Origin: Streptococcus mitis SK579
GTDB taxonomy: Bacteria > Bacillota > Bacilli > Lactobacillales > Streptococcaceae
Assembly: GCF_000257905.1 (NCBI RefSeq)
Contig: NZ_AJJL01000062.1
Location: forward strand, 1 to 32,427
Reading direction: 5' to 3'
DNA length: 32,427 nucleotides
Made by a program: the position numbers and the translations under genes. The notes under the pieces were generated by a model that worked only from the letters and a program-made list of their open reading frames with translations, made no database searches and was not told where the DNA came from. The number at the start of each line of letters is the position of its first letter. Positions within the stretch are counted from its first letter, which is position 1. Positions 25,374-30,939 of this stretch are shown piece after piece.

Positions 25374-25402
25374 TTGATTTCTCCTTTAGAATTGTTAAAT
25401 AA

Positions 25403-25431
25403 ACTATACATCTTTTTTCCTATTTTATCAA
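25403..25431 (-). promoter_or_regulatory. Promoter of the CAP-domain surface protein gene
   Basis: On the minus strand TTGATA (25426-25431), a 17-bp spacer and TATAGT (25403-25408). It begins right after the stop codon of the preceding gene. Confidence 0.6.
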
Positions 25432-25731
25432 CTAAAATTCTTTAATCACGCCTGTTTCTAAAAAACAATTATATGTACGATCAATCTTCTGATCAATCTT
25501 CTGATAATAACTGCTAGTTACTTGCCCCATAGCATGTAACCTATCACATAATTCTTTACAACTTCTTTTTGACGATACATAGACATCAGCACCTCTCTTA
25601 ACATGGGCATATATTTTCAAATTCCAACAAAATCTACTGTATATTCGCAAATATTCCCTACGAAACCATTCTTCGGAATAAGTCTTTACATCATCTTCTC
25701 CCTTCCACTCAACAAATACGATTTTACTCAC
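25432..25731 (-). CDS. Hypothetical protein following an Xre regulator
   Basis: About 99 residues from a GTG at 25731, preceded by GAGG; the frame is open from a TTG at 25752 that would overlap the regulator gene. Basic and aromatic-rich (WFRREYLRIYSRFCWNLKIY), with no recognised motif. It is tandem with the Xre gene, 7 bp after its stop, so probably co-regulated. The start is uncertain. Confidence 0.55.
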   Translation of the reverse strand: MSKIVFVEWKGEDDVKTYSEEWFRREYLRIYSRFCWNLKIYAHVKRGADVYVSSKRSCKELCDRLHAMGQVTSSYYQKIDQKIDRTYNCFLETGVIKEF

Positions 25732-25738
25732 CTCTCCT

Positions 25739-26155
25739 CTAATTCTTATCAATCTTATCTGCCAAATTCAATAAATACTGTTTTACTTCAGATTTTAAAA
25801 CATACTTAGTCTTATCATCAGCAAAGCGAATAGTTTCTTCATAACTTTTCCCTTTAGTCAACATTGTTACCAATCCATGAGAAAATTGATGGTGACACCC
25901 TAGATTATCTAAGTCCTTTGTTGACAAAACTTCTTCACGCTTCACAGTGAATTTTTCATCAACATTAATAAAATCATCTATCGCACAGTTATAATACTTT
26001 GCTAGCTTGTAAAGTTTATCAATACCAGGCTCACGTTCTCCACTTTCATAGCGTTTATATGCTTTCTTTTGGATACCTAAATAATTTGCTAAATCATCTT
26101 CTGTCTTGTTGTTTCTTTCTCTAAATAAGCGCAATGATACAGATACATCTATCAT
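25739..26155 (-). CDS. Xre-family transcriptional regulator
   Basis: 138 residues. An N-terminal helix-turn-helix at about 6-60 (LFRERNNKTEDDLANYLGIQ, KKAYKRYESGEREPGIDKLY) precedes an unrecognised C-terminal half of about 75 residues that may sense or dimerise. Good Shine-Dalgarno AGAGGAAAAG before the ATG. The upstream region carries an 11-bp inverted repeat (26186-26241) that may be its operator. Position at the head of the minus-strand gene series suggests control of the surface and transfer genes, but this is inference. Confidence 0.85.
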   Translation of the reverse strand: MIDVSVSLRLFRERNNKTEDDLANYLGIQKKAYKRYESGEREPGIDKLYKLAKYYNCAIDDFINVDEKFTVKREEVLSTKDLDNLGCHHQFSHGLVTMLTKGKSYEETIRFADDKTKYVLKSEVKQYLLNLADKIDKN

Positions 26156-26185
26156 TTCTTTTCCTCTTTTCTATTCTCTACTCAT

Positions 26186-26241
26186 ATTGTTAGTTTACAT
26201 AAAAGAATACTTTCTTATATTCCCTTGTGAAAACTAACAAT
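26186..26241. promoter_or_regulatory. Operator-like inverted repeat upstream of the Xre gene
   Basis: ATTGTTAGTTT at 26186-26196 and its perfect complement AAACTAACAAT at 26231-26241, with 34 bp between. The intervening A/T-rich DNA would hold the minus-strand promoter, so binding at both arms could loop or occlude it. Confidence 0.5.
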
Positions 26242-26280
26242 ACTTTCAATCTTTATCAGGACAAAACCTGTATTATAAAA

Positions 26281-26290
26281 ATCAAATGAT
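26281..26290. promoter_or_regulatory. ATCAnnTGAT palindrome (possible Xre operator)
   Basis: ATCAAATGAT, the reverse complement of the ATCATTTGAT at 28651-28660. Related sites occur at 28254-28263 and 28623-28632 next to Xre genes. Confidence 0.35.
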
Positions 26291-26318
26291 TGTTAATTTT
26301 GTTTTTTGAATAAAATTA

Positions 26319-26344
26319 AAAAGGCTTATATTTCAAAGCCTTTT
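26319..26344 (-). terminator. Terminator for a minus-strand transcript
   Basis: AAAAGGCTT/AAGCCTTTT, 9 bp with an 8-base loop. The longer T-rich tail (TTTTTAATTTT) is on the minus strand. No conventional gene lies upstream on that strand, only the mini-ORFs at 26326-26574. Confidence 0.7.
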
Positions 26345-26427
26345 CTTGTTACTATCTTTTTGTATGCTCTTATCTTCGCACACTTTCGGTATATCTCACG
26401 ACACCCTACTCTCTTCGCTATGGTCAC
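26326..26427 (-). CDS. Possible 33-residue basic peptide (GTG start)
   Basis: Minus-strand reading from GTG gives a 33-residue, very basic peptide with VGCREIYRKCAKIRAYKK. The TAA stop falls inside the terminator hairpin at 26319-26344. No Shine-Dalgarno is obvious. It lies 16 bp after the other mini-ORF. Coding status is uncertain; the stretch could equally be a non-coding RNA. Confidence 0.25.
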   Translation of the reverse strand: MTIAKRVGCREIYRKCAKIRAYKKIVTRKGFEI

Positions 26428-26442
26428 AAATTTAAGAATAAC

Positions 26443-26574
26443 TCAATATCCCCTCTTTCTCACCCATAACATTAGCAAAAAGTTAGTCTCCCAACTTCTC
26501 ACACACCGACCAATCCAAGTTACACACAATCTCACTCTTGCTTCACACTCTTCATCCACACCGTTCTCGGCCAT
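26443..26574 (-). CDS. Possible 43-residue Trp/Cys-containing peptide
   Basis: ATG at 26574 preceded by AAAAGGG gives 43 residues, including RLCVTWIGRCVRSWETNFLL. Three Cys and three Trp are unusual in so short a peptide. The surrounding DNA is purine-rich on this strand. I recognise no family. It may be a peptide, or the region may be a structured RNA. Confidence 0.3.
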   Translation of the reverse strand: MAENGVDEECEARVRLCVTWIGRCVRSWETNFLLMLWVRKRGY

Positions 26575-26646
26575 CAGTTCCCTTTTCTTATCTACTAAGG
26601 CGAAAGGACGAAAAACCCAACGTGAACCTTACAAACTCTAAACTCC

Positions 26647-26675
26647 TTGCCAACCACATTTACTTATGGTATAAT
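26647..26675 (+). promoter_or_regulatory. Promoter for the first small hydrophobic peptide
   Basis: TTGCCA (26647-26652), a 17-bp spacer and TATAAT (26670-26675). The -10 overlaps the palindrome GGTATAATAATACC. Transcription would start near 26682, about 95 nt before the ATG at 26778. Confidence 0.7.
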
Positions 26676-26777
26676 AATACCAATTCACCAAAAACAAAAT
26701 ATCGTAAACAGCTTAGTAAGATGGAAACACACTTTGCTGGATTTTTGTTTTCAAAAAATATTAGAAAAGAGAACATT

Positions 26778-26927
26778 ATGACTGAAATCATTATCAAAAC
26801 AACATCCATTATTTACAACATTATGAAGTTGCTAGTCCGTCTTTACATTAAATCTTTTGACTCAAATCCATATTTGACAACTTTTTGCACAATATTCATC
26901 ATTGTACGTTATCTATGCTTTCCGTAG
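26778..26927 (+). CDS. Small hydrophobic basic peptide 1, unknown
   Basis: 49 residues with two hydrophobic stretches separated by a polar turn: IIYNIMKLLVRLYIKSF, then SNPYLTTFCTIFIIVRYL. An in-frame ATG at 26721 would give 68 residues. The shorter start is chosen because similarity to the second peptide (27150-27293) begins there and AAAAGAGA precedes it. Aligned by eye, both share IY-I-KL--LY near the first helix and the TTF/IAF-I--I-R-L end. Size, charge and hydrophobicity resemble membrane-acting peptides such as type I toxins, but no known family fits. Confidence 0.55.
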   Translation: MTEIIIKTTSIIYNIMKLLVRLYIKSFDSNPYLTTFCTIFIIVRYLCFP

Positions 26928-27079
26928 TCTTACTAAAAAGTCAGCAAAGAGTTTAGAATCTATAAAGTTTTGTAGATACATTTCATGGAATCTAGCTATA
27001 TAAAATACTATCTAGCTTGATTTCTCGTCTGCTCTATGATAGAACACAACCGAGAATACTTCTTTCCCTCTCCTTTATA

Positions 27080-27132
27080 AAGATAACTTGAAAGCAAACT
27101 TTGAATAGATTTAGCCCATTCAAAGTTATCTT
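27080..27132 (+). promoter_or_regulatory. Structured leader with competing hairpins before peptide 2
   Basis: AAGATAACTT (27080-27089) can pair with AAGTTATCTT (27123-27132), and AACTTTGAAT (27097-27106) can pair with ATTCAAAGTT (27118-27127). The downstream arms overlap, so the two stems compete. They end five bases before the AGGAGG ribosome binding site at 27137-27142. Confidence 0.6.
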
Positions 27133-27149
27133 AAAAAGGAGGTGCGGAT

Positions 27150-27293
27150 ATGAAAAACGTTCTCATCAGATTGTTTTTATTCATCTATGTTATTGTGAAA
27201 CTATTTATTTCACTTTACAAAGTTTGTTTAAACACAACCCCTAGAATGACAATCGCATTTACAATCTATACGATTATAAGATTGTTATTTTAG
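27150..27293 (+). CDS. Small hydrophobic basic peptide 2, unknown
   Basis: 47 residues: MKNVLIRLFLFIYVIVKLFI followed by a short polar turn with NTTPR and a second hydrophobic part TIAFTIYTIIRLLF. It has a near-perfect Shine-Dalgarno (AAGGAGGTG) and is closed by a terminator four bases after the stop. Layout matches peptide 1 (helix, N/TxP turn, helix, R-x-L-x end), indicating duplication and divergence. The strong ribosome site behind competing hairpins implies translational control. It may be a membrane toxin, a pheromone-like peptide or a regulator of a membrane enzyme; none can be chosen from sequence alone. Confidence 0.65.
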   Translation: MKNVLIRLFLFIYVIVKLFISLYKVCLNTTPRMTIAFTIYTIIRLLF

Positions 27294-27296
27294 TAG

Positions 27297-27320
27297 TAAG
27301 CTAGGTTTTTGCCTAGCTTA
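27297..27320 (+). terminator. Terminator after peptide 2
   Basis: TAAGCTAGG/CCTAGCTTA, 9 perfect bp with a 6-base loop, followed by TTTTGTT. Confidence 0.85.
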
Positions 27321-27366
27321 TTTTGTTACAGCTAAACTCCATGAAACATATCTACCATCAGACAAC

Positions 27367-27395
27367 TTGACATTTTACTATTTTTCACTTATAAT
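27367..27395 (+). promoter_or_regulatory. Perfect-consensus promoter of a putative small RNA
   Basis: TTGACA (27367-27372), exactly 17 bp, TATAAT (27390-27395). The expected start is near 27402. Confidence 0.8.
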
Positions 27396-27401
27396 TAAAT
27401 T

Positions 27402-27457
27402 GCTACATTTAATATTCGTGTTTGGTCAGTGTCTATCATTGCCTGACACGTTTTTTT
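27402..27457 (+). ncRNA. Putative small RNA of about 55 nt
   Basis: The perfect promoter just upstream leads into only about 55 nt before a hairpin (CGTGTTTGG 27417-27425 with CCTGACACG 27442-27450) and seven T residues. No ORF fits, so the product should be a short RNA. It could act on neighbouring peptide mRNAs: its complement resembles 27041-27062 upstream of peptide 2 (ATGATAG then ACAC), though that match is short and has a bulge. Confidence 0.55.
27417..27457 (+). terminator. Terminator of the putative small RNA
   Basis: Imperfect 9-bp stem (one G:U, one mismatch) with a 16-base loop, followed by TTTTTTTA. An alternative GTCAG/CTGAC stem lies inside. Confidence 0.7.
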
Positions 27458-27710
27458 ATTTAATTTTCAAAGACCAATAACTACTATCGTTAGTTAGAGA
27501 AAATAACTTATACCTATTATCACTTTTAAAAGAAATCACTCAATCTTTTACTTGAAACAAAACTCATATTTGCAAACATTGATTATTCTTCTAAAAAGTT
27601 TTAGATACAGATAGATTTCACTCTAGCTAGCTTTAATAGCTCTAGCAGTACAAACAACTCATACTTGATTGTACTAAAGAACCATTAAATTAAATAAAGG
27701 AATCTATATT
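27458..27710. other. Intergenic stretch with short palindromes only
   Basis: No gene seen. It holds CTAAAAAGTTTTAG (27591-27604), the inverted arms AGTACAA/TTGTACT around 27648-27675, and a possible promoter TTGATT-17-TAGATA (27579-27607) for the downstream small gene. Confidence 0.4.
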
Positions 27711-27944
27711 ATGGCAAGGAGTAAACTTCACCCTTTCGTCCTCCAAGGAAACCATCTCAAAGATGACTTCAATTCCCATAACAGAAATTGTTATCAAGAA
27801 AATGGAAAGAAAGTTACAAAAAGGAAAGTTGATAAAGCTAAAAATATGGACAAGGCTTTCAAGACCCGCTCGAAAGGAAAATTGACTATCCTAATTCCTG
27901 TCCGCAAAGGAAACGAGATTATCTTTCCTAGTCGAACAAAATAG
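27711..27944 (+). CDS. Small basic protein, unknown
   Basis: 77 residues, very rich in Lys/Arg (KKVTKRKVDKAKNMDKAFK), no membrane segment. AAAGGA lies about nine bases before the ATG. The end overlaps the convergent gene at 27928-28209 by 17 bp. It may bind nucleic acid, judging by charge only. Confidence 0.55.
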   Translation: MARSKLHPFVLQGNHLKDDFNSHNRNCYQENGKKVTKRKVDKAKNMDKAFKTRSKGKLTILIPVRKGNEIIFPSRTK

Positions 27945-28209
27945 TCTCAAAGTCAATGTAATCTTCAGACGGAACTTCATTTATCTCCTCGTCTAACTTC
28001 AACAAAACTTTTCCTAGCGCTTGACGATACATCAATGAAACACGTTCAATATCATTTAGACGAATTTCCGAGAGTCCCTGCATATCATACTTATCTCTAA
28101 GACTTTCTACCATTTCAAGATTATCTTCACAAATTCTTGAAATATCTGAAATAAACGAGAACATTTGTAATTTTGTTTTTTCTTTATTTGAGAAAGTTGA
28201 CTGTTCCAT
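27928..28209 (-). CDS. Small acidic helical protein, divergent from an Xre gene
   Basis: 93 residues, helical and acidic at the C-terminus (DEEINEVPSEDYIDFETILF). Good Shine-Dalgarno GAGGAG and a strong promoter at 28273-28301. It is transcribed divergently from the Xre regulator at 28321, and the two promoters overlap with operator-like repeats, so the regulator probably controls it. No family recognised. Confidence 0.7.
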   Translation of the reverse strand: MEQSTFSNKEKTKLQMFSFISDISRICEDNLEMVESLRDKYDMQGLSEIRLNDIERVSLMYRQALGKVLLKLDEEINEVPSEDYIDFETILFD

Positions 28210-28240
28210 TCTCTACTCCTCATTTATTTTATGAAAGGTA

Positions 28241-28269
28241 TTGACTTTTTATTGTCATTTGATTATATT
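28241..28269 (+). promoter_or_regulatory. Promoter of the Xre gene at 28321
   Basis: TTGACT (28241-28246), 17 bp, TATATT (28264-28269). The -35 lies in an inverted repeat TGAC-N8-GTCA (28242-28257), and an ATCAnnTGAT-like palindrome (GTCATTTGAT, 28254-28263) covers the spacer: a likely autoregulatory operator. Confidence 0.65.
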
Positions 28270-28272
28270 TCT

Positions 28273-28301
28273 ATTATATAACTTTTTGACTATATCGTCA
28301 A
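28273..28301 (-). promoter_or_regulatory. Divergent promoter of the 93-residue gene
   Basis: On the minus strand TTGACG (28296-28301), 17 bp, TATAAT (28273-28278). Its -35 overlaps the inverted repeat TTGAC-N6-GTCAA (28286-28301). Confidence 0.75.
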
Positions 28302-28320
28302 TAGGTTTTTTAAACTTTTT

Positions 28321-28623
28321 ATGTTTTCTAAAAAATTAAAAGAATTAAGATTGAAAGCCAATCTGACCCAAAAGGAAATTGCTGAGAAATTAAATATTTC
28401 TCAACCATCTTACCAACAGTGGGAAAGCGGTCGGCGAAAACCTACACTCACAACCCTTGAAATGTTTTCTGATTTCTTTGGGGTTTCTATCGAAGAACTT
28501 CTATCTGATGGAACTGTTCGTATCGAATCGATCCTCAACGCTGATAAAATCTCTTACAAGAACCAACTACTATCAGATGAAACCATTGAGTTTATTAAGA
28601 AAACTATAAAAGATACTTTATAA
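28321..28623 (+). CDS. Xre/Cro-CI-type repressor
   Basis: 100 residues. A classical helix-turn-helix at 4-58 (LRLKANLTQKEIAEKLNISQ, PSYQQWESGRRKPTLTTLEM) precedes a short C-terminal helical part. The ribosome site is weak. Inverted repeats in its own promoter and the divergent promoter suggest autoregulation. Two ATCAnnTGAT sites right after its stop would let it repress the endonuclease gene as well. Such pairing of a controller with a nuclease is typical of restriction control (C) proteins, although no methylase is present. Confidence 0.85.
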   Translation: MFSKKLKELRLKANLTQKEIAEKLNISQPSYQQWESGRRKPTLTTLEMFSDFFGVSIEELLSDGTVRIESILNADKISYKNQLLSDETIEFIKKTIKDTL

Positions 28624-28660
28624 TCAACTGATTACATTTTATATTATACAATCATTTGAT
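28623..28660. promoter_or_regulatory. Paired ATCAnnTGAT operators before the Mrr-like gene
   Basis: ATCAACTGATTACAT (from 28623) and ATCATTTGATTACAT (from 28651), 28 bp apart, flank a possible -10 TATTAT at 28642-28647. Confidence 0.55.
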
Positions 28661-28690
28661 TACATTGTCAACAATTTTTGGAGATTTTTT

Positions 28691-29356
28691 ATGATTTTTT
28701 TAAAAAAATTTTTTTCTAAAGAAAATACAATAAGAGAAACAACACTATTAACTCCTGAAGAATACAATAAACATAGAAACAAAGTTCTATTGTTTCTTTT
28801 ATATAAACTAGATGAAATATACAAAAAACGTTATGATATCCAAGGAGAAAATCTTGAAAAATGTGTCAAAGCTCTCTATTGCCTTGCTGGATACGACGCT
28901 TTTATCACGCCTAAAAATGGAGAAAATAGCGATACTGGTATCGATGTAATAGCAAAAAAAGAGAACGAAACCATCTTCATACAGTGTAAAAACTATAGCA
29001 TCAATGCGAAAAAAACAAATATTGTCGGATTAAGCGATATCCAAAAATTCAACGGGATTAACGGGGCAAATAAAAAAGTCTTCATTACAACTACCTTCTT
29101 TCAAGGAACCATAAAAAAAGAGGACTTTCCAAACATTCAACTAATAGATAGAAAAGCATTTTTCGAGTTAATTCAACAAATAGACCCAACAATATTAACA
29201 GAATATGTTTTTAAAACCAGCTTACAAAAATCTGAAACACCCATTGAAGAATGTACCGATTGCACATCAGGATACTTAGTCAATAAATATAGCGAGAAAA
29301 CTCATTCTTATTTTAAAGGCTGCACAAACTATCCAACTTGCAAAAAAATAAAATAG
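28691..29356 (+). CDS. Mrr-like restriction endonuclease with zinc ribbon
   Basis: 221 residues. A basic helical N-terminus precedes an Mrr_cat PD-(D/E)XK nuclease fold at about 55-165: AGYDAFITPKNG, catalytic Asp85 in DTGIDVIA, and Gln98-x-Lys100 in IFIQCKNY. A C-terminal topoisomerase-type zinc ribbon follows (Cys188, Cys191, Cys211, Cys217; KGCTNYPTCKK). Mrr enzymes cut modified DNA, so no methylase is needed. Ribosome site GGAG eight bases upstream. It is flanked by two Xre genes and preceded by two operator-like palindromes. It could defend the host cell against competing elements or phage. An alternative is a non-restriction DNA repair role. Confidence 0.85.
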   Translation: MIFLKKFFSKENTIRETTLLTPEEYNKHRNKVLLFLLYKLDEIYKKRYDIQGENLEKCVKALYCLAGYDAFITPKNGENSDTGIDVIAKKENETIFIQCKNYSINAKKTNIVGLSDIQKFNGINGANKKVFITTTFFQGTIKKEDFPNIQLIDRKAFFELIQQIDPTILTEYVFKTSLQKSETPIEECTDCTSGYLVNKYSEKTHSYFKGCTNYPTCKKIK

Positions 29357-29369
29357 AAGAGACAGATAA

Positions 29370-29705
29370 ATGAACTTTAAAGACAGATTAAAACAACTCA
29401 GACTCGAAAATAATCTTACACAACAAAATATAGCAACTCACTTCCAAACCTCCCCTCAAAGCTATGCTCAGTGGGAAAAAGGATTAAGAAAACCCTCAGC
29501 AGAGAACTTGCAAAAACTAGCCGATTTTTTCAATGTTTCTACTGATTACTTACTAGGTCAAACCGATATTCCAAATTCAACTTTAGAAGCAGACATTGAT
29601 ACAGCTATTGATAATTCAGTTGCTTATGATGGTAAACCCATCACAGATAACGATCGTGAAGTTATCAAAGATTTCCTAAAAGAATACTTTGCAAACAAGA
29701 AATAG
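29370..29705 (+). CDS. Xre-family ICE repressor (ImmR-like)
   Basis: 111 residues with an N-terminal helix-turn-helix at 4-60 (LRLENNLTQQNIATHFQTS, QSYAQWEKGLRKPSAENLQK) and a C-terminal region ending DREVIKDFLKEYF. It lies one base before an ImmA-like metalloprotease gene, as in the ICEBs1 immR-immA switch, where ImmR represses excision and transfer genes and ImmA destroys it. It follows the Mrr-like gene by 13 bp and may share its transcript. Confidence 0.85.
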   Translation: MNFKDRLKQLRLENNLTQQNIATHFQTSPQSYAQWEKGLRKPSAENLQKLADFFNVSTDYLLGQTDIPNSTLEADIDTAIDNSVAYDGKPITDNDREVIKDFLKEYFANKK

Positions 29706-29706
29706 T

Positions 29707-30132
29707 ATGGAACTAAGAAAAGTCATAGAAGAAATTGAAGCCCTAAACTGCAAGGTTGTCTTGTTAAAGCATTTAGAAACAAAAGGTCGTTATCTTTTTG
29801 TAAATAATCAGCACTTCATCTTTCTACGTTCTGATACTACAGATATAGAAAAAATCAACATCCTGCTACACGAGAAACACCATTTACTGAATGATGATTC
29901 CCATAACTCCCTTTCTCATATCGATACCTTCTCTCAACACATCGAAACCAGAGCTGAAAAAGGGAGAATCCTTGATTTCATGAGTTTAGTGAATAGTGAA
30001 TATCCAATAGATGAACACTTCAACTATCAAGACTACCTTAAAAATGCTGAAATTCCAGCTAGCTATGAAAACTACGTTAAAGAAATAGCTACAAATTTTT
30101 ATAATGAAAACAAAAAAAATAACATTATCTAA
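29707..30132 (+). CDS. ImmA/IrrE-type metalloprotease
   Basis: 141 residues from the ATG at 29707, just after the upstream stop; a longer TTG frame from 29689 would overlap it. Zinc motif HEKHH (His55, Glu56, His59) with a downstream ETRAE helix (Glu80) as probable third ligand, the arrangement of ImmA/IrrE proteins. The family cleaves its partner repressor upon DNA damage or quorum signals and so derepresses the element. No own Shine-Dalgarno is seen, so translation is probably coupled. Its TAA lies in the loop of the terminator that ends the operon. Confidence 0.85.
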   Translation: MELRKVIEEIEALNCKVVLLKHLETKGRYLFVNNQHFIFLRSDTTDIEKINILLHEKHHLLNDDSHNSLSHIDTFSQHIETRAEKGRILDFMSLVNSEYPIDEHFNYQDYLKNAEIPASYENYVKEIATNFYNENKKNNII

Positions 30133-30147
30133 TGATAGTGTTATTTT
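30117..30147 (+). terminator. Terminator after the ImmA-like gene
   Basis: AAATAACATTATC/GATAGTGTTATTT, 13 bp with one G:U and a TAAT loop containing the stop codon, followed by TCTATTT. Confidence 0.75.
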
Positions 30148-30149
30148 CT

Positions 30150-30204
30150 ATTTCCGAACAAATTTTAAATACCTGGTTGCCCATTTTGACCTAAAAAACG
30201 AATT
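30150..30204. repeat. Right copy of the 55-bp imperfect direct repeat
   Basis: Same orientation as 2934-2988, 44 of 55 bases identical without gaps. It lies between the ImmA-like operon terminator and the stabilisation genes. Confidence 0.75.
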
Positions 30205-30238
30205 AAACATCCAGGAACATGTGATTTTCCTTCGCTTT

Positions 30239-30523
30239 TTACTCTAAAATAACATTTCCCCAAAACTCGTCATTACAAGTCACAAACAATTCATTTTCTG
30301 AATAGCCTGTAAAGAATCCTCCGCCCTTTTTATTAAAGTCAAATTCAACAAAATAAACTTCTAAATCCCCTTCATATTCTTTCTTAACTGTCATATCTGA
30401 GCCAGCTTCCATCTCTTCTAGCTGATCCGAATACTCCTTCAGAAAATCTCTCACAAAATAATTAAATTTTGAAATCATGTTTTTGGGAACTCTATCCTGA
30501 TAACTTATTTCTTTAATTTCCAT
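30239..30523 (-). CDS. Hypothetical small acidic protein
   Basis: 94 residues, helical then beta (DLEVYFVEFDFNKKGGGFF, NELFVTCNDEFWGNVIL). AAGGAAATAG precedes the ATG. It lies 41 bp after the HepT gene on the same strand and may be part of that operon. No family recognised. Confidence 0.65.
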   Translation of the reverse strand: MEIKEISYQDRVPKNMISKFNYFVRDFLKEYSDQLEEMEAGSDMTVKKEYEGDLEVYFVEFDFNKKGGGFFTGYSENELFVTCNDEFWGNVILE

Positions 30524-30564
30524 ATTCTATTTCCTTAATTAACCAGCAATAATTTCCAAAAATC

Positions 30565-30939
30565 TTATAATTCTTTTTCCAATTCTCGTATAATCGAATA
30601 TAAAGATTCTTTAGTTTTGGGAACAGATTCCTTCAGTATACCCTCTACAATTTTAAAATTCAAATTTGAATAGTTATGATAAATAAAATTTCTAAAACCT
30701 TTTATCTGAACCCAATTTATCCTATCAGAATACTTCTGTTTTACTTCCTCTGATAATTTTCCTAACGATAACTGTTCTCCTACTTGTCCCAAATTCATAG
30801 CGATAGAATCAACTACCATATCATCATCTAAAGGTAAATTATATCTTCTTGCTTTATCCAAAACAGCAACAGCCTTATCAAGATATAAAACCATATCCTT
30901 CAAATATGCTATATCAGTTTCAAGAGATTGACTTCTCAT
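30565..30939 (-). CDS. hepT: HepT-like HEPN toxin
   Basis: 124 residues from the ATG at 30939, chosen because GAGAGG lies six bases upstream; the upstream in-frame ATG at 30957 has no ribosome site. An all-helical HEPN (DUF86) protein with the R-x4-H-x-Y motif RNFIYHNY (Arg83, His88, Tyr90), the RNase active site of HepT. In MntA/HepT (type VII) systems the nucleotidyltransferase attaches AMP to the Tyr of this motif and silences the RNase. It overlaps mntA by 20 bp. Probable role: keeping the ICE in the population or aborting phage infection. Confidence 0.9.
   Translation of the reverse strand: MRSQSLETDIAYLKDMVLYLDKAVAVLDKARRYNLPLDDDMVVDSIAMNLGQVGEQLSLGKLSEEVKQKYSDRINWVQIKGFRNFIYHNYSNLNFKIVEGILKESVPKTKESLYSIIRELEKEL

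Noticed and set aside
26306..26641. 111-codon plus-strand open frame
   Set aside because: It starts within a terminator hairpin, has no ribosome site, and its Ser/Thr/Pro-rich product reflects pyrimidine-rich DNA; the minus strand looks like the transcribed one.
26778..27293. Fst/Ldr-type toxins or bacteriocins as a firm call for the small peptides
   Set aside because: Neither the conserved Fst residues nor a double-glycine leader or export genes are visible.
28321..29356. A complete restriction-modification system
   Set aside because: No methyltransferase or specificity gene is present; the nuclease is Mrr-like and does not require one.
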